From positions 930,001 to 994,000 of the forward strand of contig NZ_CP100461.1 in the NCBI RefSeq assembly GCF_024228675.1: a stretch of 64,000 nt of DNA. Reading direction: 5' to 3'. Position 1 is the first letter of the stretch. Each line of letters starts with the position of its first letter. The stretch is from Salinigranum marinum. Lineage in GTDB: Archaea; Halobacteriota; Halobacteria; Halobacteriales; Haloferacaceae. Positions 40,412 to 49,560 of this stretch are shown here, piece after piece. A program made the translations under genes and the position numbers. Below the pieces are notes generated by a model, which worked only from the letters and a program-made list of their open reading frames with translations, had not been told where the DNA came from and made no database searches.

Positions 40412-42649
40412 TCAGCGACCTTCGAGGAACCGGGTGGCGACGGCATCGATCTCCCGCTCGACGGCGGCGAGTTCGGGGATCGAACGGTCGTTGTACGTGC
40501 GTTTCGAGCAGTCGGTGTAATTCGGTACGATCGCGTGTGCCCGGCGCGAGAGATCTGCGAGGCGGTTCTGCCGGTCGGTGTCCGCCCACGTGGGTAACGA
40601 GACCGACGAGACGACCGACTTCGAGAGCCCTGCCTTTCCCCCGCCGGCGAGGTCGCGCAGACAGCGCTGGTACGGTGCGGCGTTGAGCAGCGCACAGAGG
40701 TAGTGAGCCTCACGCTCGTCGTCACAGGCGACGAACATGCAGTGGTCGCCGGGGACGACCGTCTTCTCGCCGAGTCCCGGGTCGTCGACCGTCGACACGA
40801 CGGCGAAGTGTGGCTTGAAGCCGAGCCGGCACCAGACCACCTTGTACGGGGCCCACGTGTACGGCCCGAGGCCGAACAGCGAATAAAAGGGGCCCGCCTC
40901 GAACCACGACGAGCCGCGCGCTTCCAGTCGCTCGCGGTGATCCGTGAGGTAGTCGTACGTCGCCGGGCTCTCGCGCGCCAGGGCGCGCTCGTTGTCCACG
41001 CCGGCCTGTCGCTGCGGGACGAGAAAGCGATCGTGGCCGAACAGCCCCCACTTGACGACGTGTTTCGACCGGAGGTACGGGTAGACGTGCGTGGGTTCGA
41101 GTTCGGCGAGTCGGTCGGGTTCGACGGAGAAGACGGCCTTCGCGTCGTCTTTCAACCCGTGTCGGATCCGGTACGCACAGTCGCCGAGCGCGTCGACGGC
41201 GGCGTCGGTCCGGTGCCACGGCCCGGCCCTGTCGTCCGGATCGACCGGTCGGAGCCCCGTCTCGGTGCGGGCAAGCGTCGCCCGAAGCCCGGCCAGGGAG
41301 CCGAAGTCGGCCACGCAGTCCGTCGGTTCCCACACCGTCGTAGGGACCGCTTCGGGCGTCGTCTCCGTCGCGTCCTCGGGGTCGCGGTCAGACCCGCCGA
41401 CCCGAAACAGGTAGAGCGCGGCCGCGGCGTCGACGCCGTCGAAGGGATCGACGGCGGCGAAGTCGTGGACGTGTTCGATCGAGAGCGGCCGTGATCCGAC
41501 CCGCCCGGAACGGAGGAGCCGCCCCGCCGGCCCCCCGAGGTGGTCGCGCTTGAGGGCGAACGCGGCGACGCCCCCGTCGTCGAGATACCGGTCGAGGCAG
41601 GTCCAGACGAACGGGAGCGAGAGGTCGTCGTTGGCGTGTCCCAGGCGGGCCACGGCTCCCTGGAGGTCGAACAGTCCGAGTCGCTCGACCGGCCCCTCAC
41701 GGAGTCGGCGTTTCTGTGCGCTGGGCAGTCGCTCCCAGGGGATCCACGGCGGGTTCCCGAGGAGGACGGTCGCCGCCCCCTCGACGCCGGTGGTCGGTGC
41801 GTCCCCCGCGAGTCCGAGCGCGTCACCGAGAAACACCGGGAGCGGGACGCGTTCGACGCCGCCGTCCCGGAGGATCGGAAGCAGTTCGAGCAGGTACGCC
41901 GTCCGCGCGGCGGCGACGGCGACCGGGTTGACGTCGACGCCGACCACGGTGGTCGTGAGCCGTTCGATCGATTCGACGGCGGTGGCAGGAGCGTCGGACG
42001 CGGCGGCGTCGCCGCGCTTTCGCCGCAACGCGGCCGTCAGGAACGCCCCGGCACCGCACCCCGGATCCATGACCCGGGCGGACGAGAAGTCGTCCACGCT
42101 CGCCGCGGCCGCCTCGACGCCGAGTTCCGCCACCCCCGGCGGCGTGTAGTACTCGCCGAACACCCGACGCGAGGGAGCCGGGACGGTCCGTTCGTACAGC
42201 CGTCGAAGGTCGTCGGCGTCCACCGCGAGCAGCGCCGCGGGGTCGACCGCACGGGCGGCGGTCCCGTCGTGGTCGCCGGCCTCCGTCGCCGTCGCGTCGG
42301 CGTCGGCAACCGAGACGTCGATCGCGTCGTGGGCTGGCGAGAAGTCGAGGGCGTCCGTTGGTTCGTCGGTCCGGAGGCCGAACGTCGCTTCGATCGTCCG
42401 CCGGAGCGCACGGACGGCCGCGTCGAACGCGAGCGTGTCGCAGAACAGATCGCGCGGGGCGGTCGTCTCCGCGTCGCCTCCGGCCGCGGCGGCGTGGTCG
42501 TCGTCGAAGACGGCCCCGTGGTGTCGCCGGACGTGCGTGCGCCAGTCGTCGAACGCCTCGGTGACGAGCGCGTCCCCGGCGTCGAGGCGCGCGGCCACCC
42601 GCGACCGGTAGTCGTCGGTCGACGCGAGGTCGACGCCGGGGAGGGTCAT
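40412..42649 (-). CDS. Eco57I-like N6-adenine DNA methyltransferase
   Basis: 745 residues from the ATG at 42649. After about 200 helical residues, the methylase core shows motif X/I region (FGEYYTPPGVAELGVEAAAA, VMDPGCGAGAFLTAAL) and catalytic motif IV NPPWIPW, all typical of type IIG/Eco57I-like gamma enzymes. The C-terminal third (LKDDAKAVFSVEP, YPYLRSKHVVKWG) resembles a target-recognition domain. No nuclease motif is obvious, so it may be an orphan methylase or part of a defence system. It follows the helicase gene by 87 bases on the same strand. Confidence 0.85.
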   Translation of the reverse strand: MTLPGVDLASTDDYRSRVAARLDAGDALVTEAFDDWRTHVRRHHGAVFDDDHAAAAGGDAETTAPRDLFCDTLAFDAAVRALRRTIEATFGLRTDEPTDALDFSPAHDAIDVSVADADATATEAGDHDGTAARAVDPAALLAVDADDLRRLYERTVPAPSRRVFGEYYTPPGVAELGVEAAAASVDDFSSARVMDPGCGAGAFLTAALRRKRGDAAASDAPATAVESIERLTTTVVGVDVNPVAVAAARTAYLLELLPILRDGGVERVPLPVFLGDALGLAGDAPTTGVEGAATVLLGNPPWIPWERLPSAQKRRLREGPVERLGLFDLQGAVARLGHANDDLSLPFVWTCLDRYLDDGGVAAFALKRDHLGGPAGRLLRSGRVGSRPLSIEHVHDFAAVDPFDGVDAAAALYLFRVGGSDRDPEDATETTPEAVPTTVWEPTDCVADFGSLAGLRATLARTETGLRPVDPDDRAGPWHRTDAAVDALGDCAYRIRHGLKDDAKAVFSVEPDRLAELEPTHVYPYLRSKHVVKWGLFGHDRFLVPQRQAGVDNERALARESPATYDYLTDHRERLEARGSSWFEAGPFYSLFGLGPYTWAPYKVVWCRLGFKPHFAVVSTVDDPGLGEKTVVPGDHCMFVACDDEREAHYLCALLNAAPYQRCLRDLAGGGKAGLSKSVVSSVSLPTWADTDRQNRLADLSRRAHAIVPNYTDCSKRTYNDRSIPELAAVEREIDAVATRFLEGR

Positions 42650-42736
42650 CGAGGGTAAGTGGACCACGGAGCGCTTAACGGTTGGGCTCGATCGAGGGCC
42701 CGAATCGAGTCGGACGTGGCCGAGGGTCCGGACCGA

Positions 42737-44671
42737 CTACGACACGTCGTTCTCGCGGACGAGGACGCCTTTCTCGGCGAGGTGGCGGGTCTGTCGCTGG
42801 GCGAAGTCCTCCTCGGAGGTACCCCGCGTGGCGAGGACGTAGACGAGCGCGCTGCCCGCGGGGCGCATGGTCCGGCCCGCGCGCTGGGCACCCTGGCGTC
42901 GCGAACCGCCGAGTCCCGACGCGACGACGGCGAGTCCGGCGTTCGGGAGGTCGATGCCCTCGTCGGCTACGCGCGAGACGACGAGCGTCCGTAGCTCCCC
43001 CTCCCGGAAGCGCTCGAACAGCCGTTCGCGCTCCCAGTGGGGCGTCTCGCCGCTGACGAACGGCGCGTCGAGCGCCTCGCCGATCTCGCGGCCCTGGTCG
43101 AGCCAGTCGACGAACACCAGCGCCTTCGCGTCGTCGTGTCGGGCGAGCAGATACCGGATCTCTTCGATCTTCGCGGGGTTCGTCGCGGCGATCGTGTGAC
43201 GCTCGCGCCCGTCCGCGGCGGCGTACTCGTTCTGTGCCTCGTCGTCGCGCCAGGGCACGTACCTGATCTCGACCTCCGGCTCCTGGACGTAGCCCGCGTC
43301 GAACAGCTTCGTCCAGTCGGTCCCGATCGGCGGGCCGATGAGCGTGAAGATCTCCTCCTCGTCGTCGGATTCTCTCACTGGCGTCGCCGACAGCCCCAAG
43401 CGGTGTTTGGCCTGGAGGTCCGCACTTCTCCGGTAGACTCGCGAGGGGATGTGGTGGACCTCGTCGTAGACGATGAGCCCCCACCGGCGCGAGTCGAACA
43501 GCGAGCGGTGTCGGTCCATCCCGGCCGTCTGATAGGTGGCGATCGTGACGGGCCGGATCTGCTTGGTCCCGCCGTGGTACTCGCCGATCTCCCCCTCGGA
43601 GAGGGAGGTGTGCGTCAGGAGCTCCTCGCGCCACTGGACGGCGAGTTCGCGCCCGGGGACGAGGATCAGGGTCTCGCCGCCGACGGCCTCGAGCACGCCC
43701 ATCCCCGCGACGGTCTTGCCGCTCCCCGGCGGCCCGACGAGGACGCCCGCCTTCTTCTGGACGAAGGCGTCGACCCACTCTCGCTGGTAGTCGCGGAGTT
43801 CCACGTGGAGCTCGACCTCGAGCGGGTCGCCCGTCTCGAGGTCGCGCTCGTCGACCACGGGATAGCCCGCCTCCCAGAGGATCCGCTTGATCGCCGCTTC
43901 CGCTCCGTCGCGTACCCACGACTCGGTGTCGGAGATCGGCCCGTGGAGGTGTTCCTCGTCGAGTTTCTGTCGGGCGACATTACCCATCAGGTTCTCTGAG
44001 GCGGCCGACAGCACGGTGTAGCCGTCCTCGTGGGTCGAGAGAGTGAACTGGTTCGCGCGCTGCCACTGGTCGGTCACCCAGTCTTCGAGTGGCTCGGAGC
44101 GTCGGGGGAGGACCGATCGCATCAGCGCGAGCAACTCCGAGAGCGAGTCGAACGGCGCGCTCCAGACGTCCTCGCGCCTGATCCGGTAGAGGTAGCCTCT
44201 CGTCCCCGACTCGCGGTCGCCCGTCGTGTCGACCAGGTGGGCGAACTGTGCCATCCGCGCGCGGGTGTACTGGGTCGGGGCGTCGACGACGACCTCGCGT
44301 CGCTGGGGGAAGAGGATCACGCGCTCGCGCGTCGCTAGGTCGCCCCACTCGCTCGGGAACCACACCAGGGGATCGGTCTCGACGTCGACCGACCGGACGA
44401 CGCCGTCGCCTCGGAGATCGGCGAGCGCGGCGGCGGCCTCAGCTTGCGTCGTTCCCGTACGCCGGGCTACCTGCTGTGCGGTGACCACGGGCCGGCCCTC
44501 GGCCTCGATCGCCCGGTAGAACTCGTCGCGCGAGAGCGGCGGCGACGCGCCGGCCTCCGCGTCGGCGGGGCCGCCGTCTTCGCCCCCTTGCTCACCGTCA
44601 CCGTCGCCCCCGGAATCGCCGGCACCGACGCCGGAACCGATCGCGGTGGACTCGGTGGACTCGTCTGTCAT
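42737..44671 (-). CDS. XPB/Rad25-type superfamily 2 helicase
   Basis: 644 residues from the ATG at 44671; the frame is open far upstream but only as antisense of the next gene. An acidic lead and a small HTH-like region (VVTAQQVARRTGTTQAEAAA) precede the helicase core: Walker A VGPPGSGKTVAGMGVLE, motif II IVYDEVHHIPS, motif III LGLSATPVRE, and motif VI QRAGRTMRP. An XPB damage-recognition-like region (DPLEVELHVELRDYQREWVD) starts the core. It unwinds DNA in repair or transcription; in other archaea it pairs with the nuclease Bax1, absent here. Confidence 0.88.
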   Translation of the reverse strand: MTDESTESTAIGSGVGAGDSGGDGDGEQGGEDGGPADAEAGASPPLSRDEFYRAIEAEGRPVVTAQQVARRTGTTQAEAAAALADLRGDGVVRSVDVETDPLVWFPSEWGDLATRERVILFPQRREVVVDAPTQYTRARMAQFAHLVDTTGDRESGTRGYLYRIRREDVWSAPFDSLSELLALMRSVLPRRSEPLEDWVTDQWQRANQFTLSTHEDGYTVLSAASENLMGNVARQKLDEEHLHGPISDTESWVRDGAEAAIKRILWEAGYPVVDERDLETGDPLEVELHVELRDYQREWVDAFVQKKAGVLVGPPGSGKTVAGMGVLEAVGGETLILVPGRELAVQWREELLTHTSLSEGEIGEYHGGTKQIRPVTIATYQTAGMDRHRSLFDSRRWGLIVYDEVHHIPSRVYRRSADLQAKHRLGLSATPVRESDDEEEIFTLIGPPIGTDWTKLFDAGYVQEPEVEIRYVPWRDDEAQNEYAAADGRERHTIAATNPAKIEEIRYLLARHDDAKALVFVDWLDQGREIGEALDAPFVSGETPHWERERLFERFREGELRTLVVSRVADEGIDLPNAGLAVVASGLGGSRRQGAQRAGRTMRPAGSALVYVLATRGTSEEDFAQRQTRHLAEKGVLVRENDVS

Positions 44672-44815
44672 TACCCACGGTAGTGTTCCACCGCGGAAAC
44701 GGCTTGCGCCTCTTCCGGCGTCGGGGGACGAGATGCGTCTCGGCCACGGTGCTCGCTTCGGACACGGCACCGGGGCACGACAACGGTATTGTCTCTCGCG
44801 TCCGTACTCCGGACG

Positions 44816-45688
44816 ATGACCGATCGACTCCTTGCGGCCGGCCGCGCGGCCTGCGAGCGCCGTGGCTACGAGGTGACCGCTCCCGGGCGACCGTGGCTGC
44901 CGCCCCGACTCGCGGATCCGACGCCTGACGCCACCCCGTTCGTCACCCGGGCGACCGCCTCCCGTGTGGCGATCGAACCGCTCGCTCCCGACGAGGCCAC
45001 GCCGACGATGTTGGTCTCTCGTCTCCGCAACAACCGCGGGAACGACCGGTTCTCGTTGTTCGTCGTCGAAGACGAGGCGGAGGCACGGCGGGTCCGAGCG
45101 CTGTTGCACGACCCGCCGCTGGTCGCCGCCGAGGACGCCCAGGGGAGACGCACGTTCTACAACGGTCCCGACCGCGTCGCGCTCGCCGGCGGGGGGTACG
45201 CCGCAGTCCGGACCGACTCCGACCCCGCGGACCTCGTCTGGCGCGAGGACGGCGACGGCGACGAGCGCTCGGTCCTGCTCGTCGACGCGGGCCGGATCGA
45301 CGGGACAGAGACCTCTCGGGGGGACGTCGGCCGGGGCGCTGACGACACCGTGGTGGCACACCTCGACGGCGTCGACGGGCTCAACTGCCCCGATCCCGCG
45401 GTGTTCCCCTACTCGTACGCCCGTGACCCCGACGACAAACGGTTCCGCGTCCGAACCCCGACGAACGGGGGCCGAACGGTCGGGATCTACGATGGGGTCG
45501 CCGCCATGCGGGCGAACGCCTACCAGCCGGTTCCGATGCCCCTCGTTCCCGAGCACGTCTTCGACGGCGTCTCGTCCGTCCGCGACGAGTGGGCCGTCCT
45601 CGCTCTCGGCGACGCGGACGCCTCGGAGGACCCACGTCCGGAGGAGTCGGGAACCCTCGTCACCGCCGATGGAACCACCCGACCGTAG
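44816..45688 (+). CDS. conserved haloarchaeal protein of unknown function
   Basis: 290 residues from the ATG at 44816. The visible pattern is alternating strands and helices (RLLAAGRAACERRGYEVTAP, DRFSLFVVEDEAEARRVRAL, RFRVRTPTNGGRTVGIYDGV) without membrane segments or known motifs. It is divergent from the helicase gene and lies directly upstream of the replication origin. I cannot assign a function. Confidence 0.7.
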   Translation: MTDRLLAAGRAACERRGYEVTAPGRPWLPPRLADPTPDATPFVTRATASRVAIEPLAPDEATPTMLVSRLRNNRGNDRFSLFVVEDEAEARRVRALLHDPPLVAAEDAQGRRTFYNGPDRVALAGGGYAAVRTDSDPADLVWREDGDGDERSVLLVDAGRIDGTETSRGDVGRGADDTVVAHLDGVDGLNCPDPAVFPYSYARDPDDKRFRVRTPTNGGRTVGIYDGVAAMRANAYQPVPMPLVPEHVFDGVSSVRDEWAVLALGDADASEDPRPEESGTLVTADGTTRP

Positions 45689-45731
45689 CTCTGGGGAGAT
45701 GCGCTCGAATCGGCGGGCGAGGACGGCGACA

Positions 45732-46791
45732 CACCGGGTTTCCGGTGAAAGCGGCTCCGGAAGCGGGCCGGGCGTCGACAGCCGTTCTCGGGTCGCGATC
45801 GCGTGTCGAGGCCGACGGGCACTCCCGGAGCGTCGCTAACGAGACCCCGACCGGCCGAACGGAGCCGTTCTGACGAGACACACCACGTTTCCGGTGGACT
45901 CGGACTTCGACCTCCGTCTCGAATCCGTGTCCTGGACCGGTCGGTCCGGTCGGTGACTCCGAAGCGAACACACCACGTTTCCGGTGAAAACAACCGGTAC
46001 CGACCGGGGAATAACGGGAAAACCGGGGGATCCGTGTGTGACTGACACACCGGGTTTCCGGTGAACGACAGTCCGTCCCAGCAGTCGAGGGCGGCAGTCA
46101 CTTCGATGGCGAAAGTTCGCCCGTGTCCGTGCGGGACACCTCGTTTCCGGTGAACGGCGACCCGGAGAGCCGCGGACGCGCAAGCGCTCGAACGACACGG
46201 TCGCCGCGACCGGCGACTTCCCGAAGTATGGCCGGGAGTTCGCGTCGTGAAACACCGCGGTCAACCTCTCGTAGAACACGGGGTGTGCGAGTGCTCTCTC
46301 GCGGGACGTGAGAGTGACCTCCCCCGTGAGACACACCACGTTTCCGGTGAACTGGGGTCGTGTGACAGCCTCGCCGCTCAACAATCCGTGTCGGGGCGGT
46401 CGACCCGCGGTCTCCAGAACACAAATATTAAATGTGTTTACTGTTTTCGTTACCGTACCCCGTTCAGCATACTACTTTTCAGTTCGTTCAGGACTGTGTT
46501 GCAGGTGAACCCGATCGTAGCACTACCTCCTCGAGGAGACACGGTTCTGAGACCTTCCGACCACTTTCGTCCGTTCTCCGTTCATCCCTCGCACGTTCGC
46601 TGTTGTCCGTTAGACTCGATCCGCTCGGACCACCGGGTCCGGCCCGTGTCCTGGGGTCGACACCGGGTTTCCGGTGAATCGATACCTCCGTTTCACCTGC
46701 ACCCCCGGCCGTCTTCTCCCTCGTTCACCGGAAACCCGGTGTGTGTCTCTCGGCCGCAGAATAGTAACGCATTTCACCGGAAACCCGGTGT
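45732..46791. other. replication origin with nine ORB-like repeats
   Basis: The 19-mer ACACC(GG/AC/TC)GTTTCCGGTGRA occurs forward at 45732, 45880, 45970, 46047, 46136, 46333 and 46660 and inverted at 46724 and 46773, next to the orc1/cdc6 start. GG-type copies are near-palindromic (CACCGG-AAAC-CCGGTG). The AT-rich segment at about 46418-46497 (AACACAAATATTAAATGTG) lies between the outer and inner repeats and is the likely unwinding element. No gene is supported in this 1.1-kb region. The layout is that of a haloarchaeal chromosomal origin. Confidence 0.88.
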
Positions 46792-46799
46792 GGCAGAAC

Positions 46800-48005
46800 A
46801 TGCCCGACACCGCCGACGACCTCTTCACCCGGGAGGACCCGATCTTCGCGAACAAGGAGCTCTTGGAGATCAGCCACCTGCCCGGCGAGGGACGGATCGT
46901 CGGTCGCGACGACGAGATATCGAGCCTCGCGGCGGCGGTCAATCCGGCCATCTTCGGACAGAGTCCGAGCAACGTCCTCATCTACGGGAAGACCGGGACC
47001 GGGAAGTCCCTCTGTGCGAAGTACGTCTCTCAGCGACTCGTCGACACCGCGGGCGAGGAGTCGGTGACGGCGACGTTCGCCTACGTCGACTGCGCGCAGG
47101 ACACCACCGAGACGCAGGCGGTCCAGACCATCGCCGAGGGGGTCAACCAGCCCGCGGTGACCGACGTTCGGATCCCCGACAAGGGGCTGTCGACCTCGAC
47201 GTACTACAAGCGCCTCTGGCGGATCCTCGACCGCCTCTACGACGTCGTCCTCATCATCCTCGACGAGATCGACAAACTGAGCGACGACGACATCCTGATG
47301 CAGCTGTCGCGGGCGGGTGAGGCGGGGAAGATCACCGAGTGCAAACTCGGCGTCATCGGTATCTCGAACAAGATCCAGTACAAAGACCGCATGGACGAGC
47401 GCGTCAAGTCCTCGCTCTGCGAACGCGAGTTCGTCTTCCCGCCGTACGACGCAAACCAGTTGCGGGCGATCATGGAGGCGCGGTCGGACGCCTTCCGCGA
47501 CGGAGTCCTCGACGCGTCGACGGTTCCGCGGGCCGCCGCGCTCGCGGCACGGGAACACGGTGACGCGCGGAAGGCGATCGATATCCTCCGCTACGCGGGC
47601 GAGATCGCCCAGTCGACCGGGTCGACGACAGTGAAAGAGGAGTTCGTCACGCAGGCGCGCGAGCGCGCCGAAACCGACCGCTTCCGCGAACTCATCCGTG
47701 GGTCGACTCCCCACTCACGGTACGTGCTCCAGGCGCTCGCGATGCTCTCGTTGTCGGGCGGGCGCGACGACGGTTTCCGGACGAGTCGCGTCTACGAGGT
47801 GTACGGGAACATCTGCGCCGGACAGGGCTCGGACAGCCTCTCGCTCCGACGCGTCCGTGACCTCCTCAAGGAACACGCCTTTCTCGACATCATCGAACAG
47901 TCGAAACACAGCGGGGGGAGCGCCGAAGGGAGCTACACGAAACACCAACTCCTCGAGGACCCGGACGTGGTTCGAGAGGTACTCACCGAAGGTGTCGAGG
48001 GGTGA
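46800..48005 (+). CDS. orc1: Orc1/Cdc6 replication initiator
   Basis: 401 residues from the ATG at 46800. AAA+ ATPase with Walker A IYGKTGTGKS (Lys69), Walker B VVLIILDEIDKL and sensor-1 LGVIGISNKI; a C-terminal winged helix (SRVYEVYGNI and SLRRVRDLLKEHAFLDII) would bind ORB elements. Two inverted ORB copies lie within 76 bases upstream, one ending nine bases before the ATG, so the protein probably represses its own promoter. It starts replication at the adjacent origin. Which numbered paralogue it is cannot be told; the symbol is generic. Confidence 0.95.
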   Translation: MPDTADDLFTREDPIFANKELLEISHLPGEGRIVGRDDEISSLAAAVNPAIFGQSPSNVLIYGKTGTGKSLCAKYVSQRLVDTAGEESVTATFAYVDCAQDTTETQAVQTIAEGVNQPAVTDVRIPDKGLSTSTYYKRLWRILDRLYDVVLIILDEIDKLSDDDILMQLSRAGEAGKITECKLGVIGISNKIQYKDRMDERVKSSLCEREFVFPPYDANQLRAIMEARSDAFRDGVLDASTVPRAAALAAREHGDARKAIDILRYAGEIAQSTGSTTVKEEFVTQARERAETDRFRELIRGSTPHSRYVLQALAMLSLSGGRDDGFRTSRVYEVYGNICAGQGSDSLSLRRVRDLLKEHAFLDIIEQSKHSGGSAEGSYTKHQLLEDPDVVREVLTEGVEG

Positions 48006-48059
48006 GTGCCGAACCACGCAGACCTCGAAGTAGTCGGTTCCGAACGGATCGCCGGTGAA

Positions 48060-48848
48060 TCAGGGGACGGATAGGCCCTCGGATTCGACTCGGCTCGCCC
48101 GTTCGCAGCGGCTCTCGTACACCTCGTGTGCCCACTCGACGAAAGCCTCGTCGTCGCCGTCGACGCTCGCGACGACGTTGCCCAGGTCGTCGTACGCGGC
48201 GAGCCACACGTGCCCGTCACAGATCGTGAGTCCGAACTCCAGGTCAGTCGGCGAGATCCACAGGGTGAACTGATCGAGTTCCAGCGCTAACTCGAGTGCG
48301 TCGGGGAACTGTTCGCGGGAGGTATCGAGGACGGACCTGTCGATGAGGAGTTCCATCTCGGTGTCGGGACCGATCGCCCGCTCGGCGGCCTGGTTGAACA
48401 CCCGACTGACGATCGGCGTGATCCCGTAGTAGGTGCCCGCGACGCCGTCGACGATCCCGAGCCACCGTTCGATCGGGGCGTGTGGGTTCTCCGCCGTCGA
48501 TGTCGTGACCGTCTGCCCAGCGAGCAACTCCGGGTCGACTCCGTCGACAACGTCGTCGACGTTGGAGAGGAAGACGGTGAGGCGTTCCGCGCTCTCGACG
48601 GTCCGCTCGAGACGGGAGTATCGCCGGAGCACCATCCGTCCGGCCGCGGTCAGTTCGTAGGTCCCGTTGCGTTTCTGCACCCAGTTGCGCTCGACGAAGC
48701 CCGCGAGGTTCCGCTGTGCGGTCTCTCTCGCGCACGACACCCGTTCTGCGAGCGCGCTCGGGCGAAGCGATTCGGTGTCGAGCGTTCGGAGCGTCTCGAC
48801 GCGACACTCCGAGCCGACGAGATACGCGACGTCTTCCCGAGCGTTCAT
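48060..48848 (-). CDS. winged-helix transcriptional regulator
   Basis: 262 residues. N-terminal wHTH (RVETLRTLDTESLRPSALAE, CARETAQRNLAGFVERNWVQ, KRNGTYELTAAGRMVLRRY) and a C-terminal domain (VAGTYYGITPIVSRVFNQAA, TEMELLIDRSVLDTSREQFP) resembling the FilR1-type effector domain of haloarchaeal and methanogen regulators. Targets unknown. It converges with orc1 and is next to tbp. Confidence 0.85.
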   Translation of the reverse strand: MNAREDVAYLVGSECRVETLRTLDTESLRPSALAERVSCARETAQRNLAGFVERNWVQKRNGTYELTAAGRMVLRRYSRLERTVESAERLTVFLSNVDDVVDGVDPELLAGQTVTTSTAENPHAPIERWLGIVDGVAGTYYGITPIVSRVFNQAAERAIGPDTEMELLIDRSVLDTSREQFPDALELALELDQFTLWISPTDLEFGLTICDGHVWLAAYDDLGNVVASVDGDDEAFVEWAHEVYESRCERASRVESEGLSVP

Positions 48849-48945
48849 ACCTGTACAGTGTCTCGGCGGCCACTATCACGTTTGCGGAAGAGCGAGCTGT
48901 CCGCCCGCAGATCCCGGCCCCCGTTCGCGCCCCCTCCCGGCGGCG

Positions 48946-49506
48946 TCATCCGAGCAGACCGAGTCCCTCGATCCGATCGACGATCTCGACGACGGCCGTC
49001 TCGGCGTCGCTCGTCCGCTTCCCACCCGTGATCACGATCTTTCCGCTCCCGAACAGCAGGATGACGACTTTCGGCTCGTCCATGCGGTAGACGAGCCCGG
49101 GGAACTGCTCGGGCTCGTACTCGACGTCCTCCAGCCCGAGCCCGATGGCGAGCGCGTTGAGATTGAGGTTGTGCCCGAGGTCCGCGCTCGAGACGATGTT
49201 CTGGACCGTGATCTCCGGATCGTCCTCGACGGGGATCTGGAGGTCTCGGAGCTTCTGGAAGATGATCCCCAACGCCTCGTGGACATCGTCGATGCTCTTC
49301 GCGCCCGTGCAGACGATCTTCCCCGAGCGGAAGATGAGCGCGGCGGCTTTCGGGTTCTGTGTGCGGTAGACGAGTCCCGGGAAGTTGTCCGGGTTGAAAT
49401 CCGCCCCCGGGAGGTCCTCCGCGAGGGCTTCGAGGTCTAACTCCTGGCCGATCCCGGTCGATGCAACGACGTTCTGAATCTCGATAGAGTCTGCCGGTGT
49501 ACTCAT
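48946..49506 (-). CDS. tbp: TATA-box-binding protein
   Basis: 186 residues with the two imperfect direct repeats of TBP: IEIQNVVASTGIGQELDLEA with FPGLVYRTQNPKAAALIF, and ITVQNIVSSADLGHNLNLNA with FPGLVYRMDEPKVVILLF, each ending in GKI(V)xTGxK. The saddle binds TATA boxes and recruits TFB. The fairly neutral C-terminal end lacks the acidic tail of some paralogues. Haloarchaea have several TBPs; this one lies between an initiator/regulator pair and the rRNA operon. Confidence 0.96.
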   Translation of the reverse strand: MSTPADSIEIQNVVASTGIGQELDLEALAEDLPGADFNPDNFPGLVYRTQNPKAAALIFRSGKIVCTGAKSIDDVHEALGIIFQKLRDLQIPVEDDPEITVQNIVSSADLGHNLNLNALAIGLGLEDVEYEPEQFPGLVYRMDEPKVVILLFGSGKIVITGGKRTSDAETAVVEIVDRIEGLGLLG

Positions 49507-49533
49507 TGTCTCGTTGTTGTCTCCTCTGTCCGC

Positions 49534-49542
49534 ATTTATAAA
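49534..49542 (-). promoter_or_regulatory. TATA box of tbp
   Basis: TTTATAAAT on the minus strand is centred 32 bases before the ATG at 49506, giving a short leader. A second TTTTATAAG at 49551-49559 lies upstream of it and may serve as an alternative. Confidence 0.6.
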
Positions 49543-49560
49543 CGGCACCCTTATAAAAGG

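Noticed and set aside
44672-45556. N-terminal extension of the helicase frame to 939 residues
   Set aside because: The extension is antisense to the 290-residue gene and has no domain; the ATG at 44671 precedes a normal acidic lead.
45689-46799. Considered a CRISPR array because of nine regular repeats
   Set aside because: Spacing is irregular (49-327 bases), orientation changes, and the repeats sit at an orc1/cdc6 gene, which fits origin boxes.
46247-47320. 357-residue plus-strand frame across the origin and orc1 start
   Set aside because: It translates the origin repeats and then reads orc1 out of frame.
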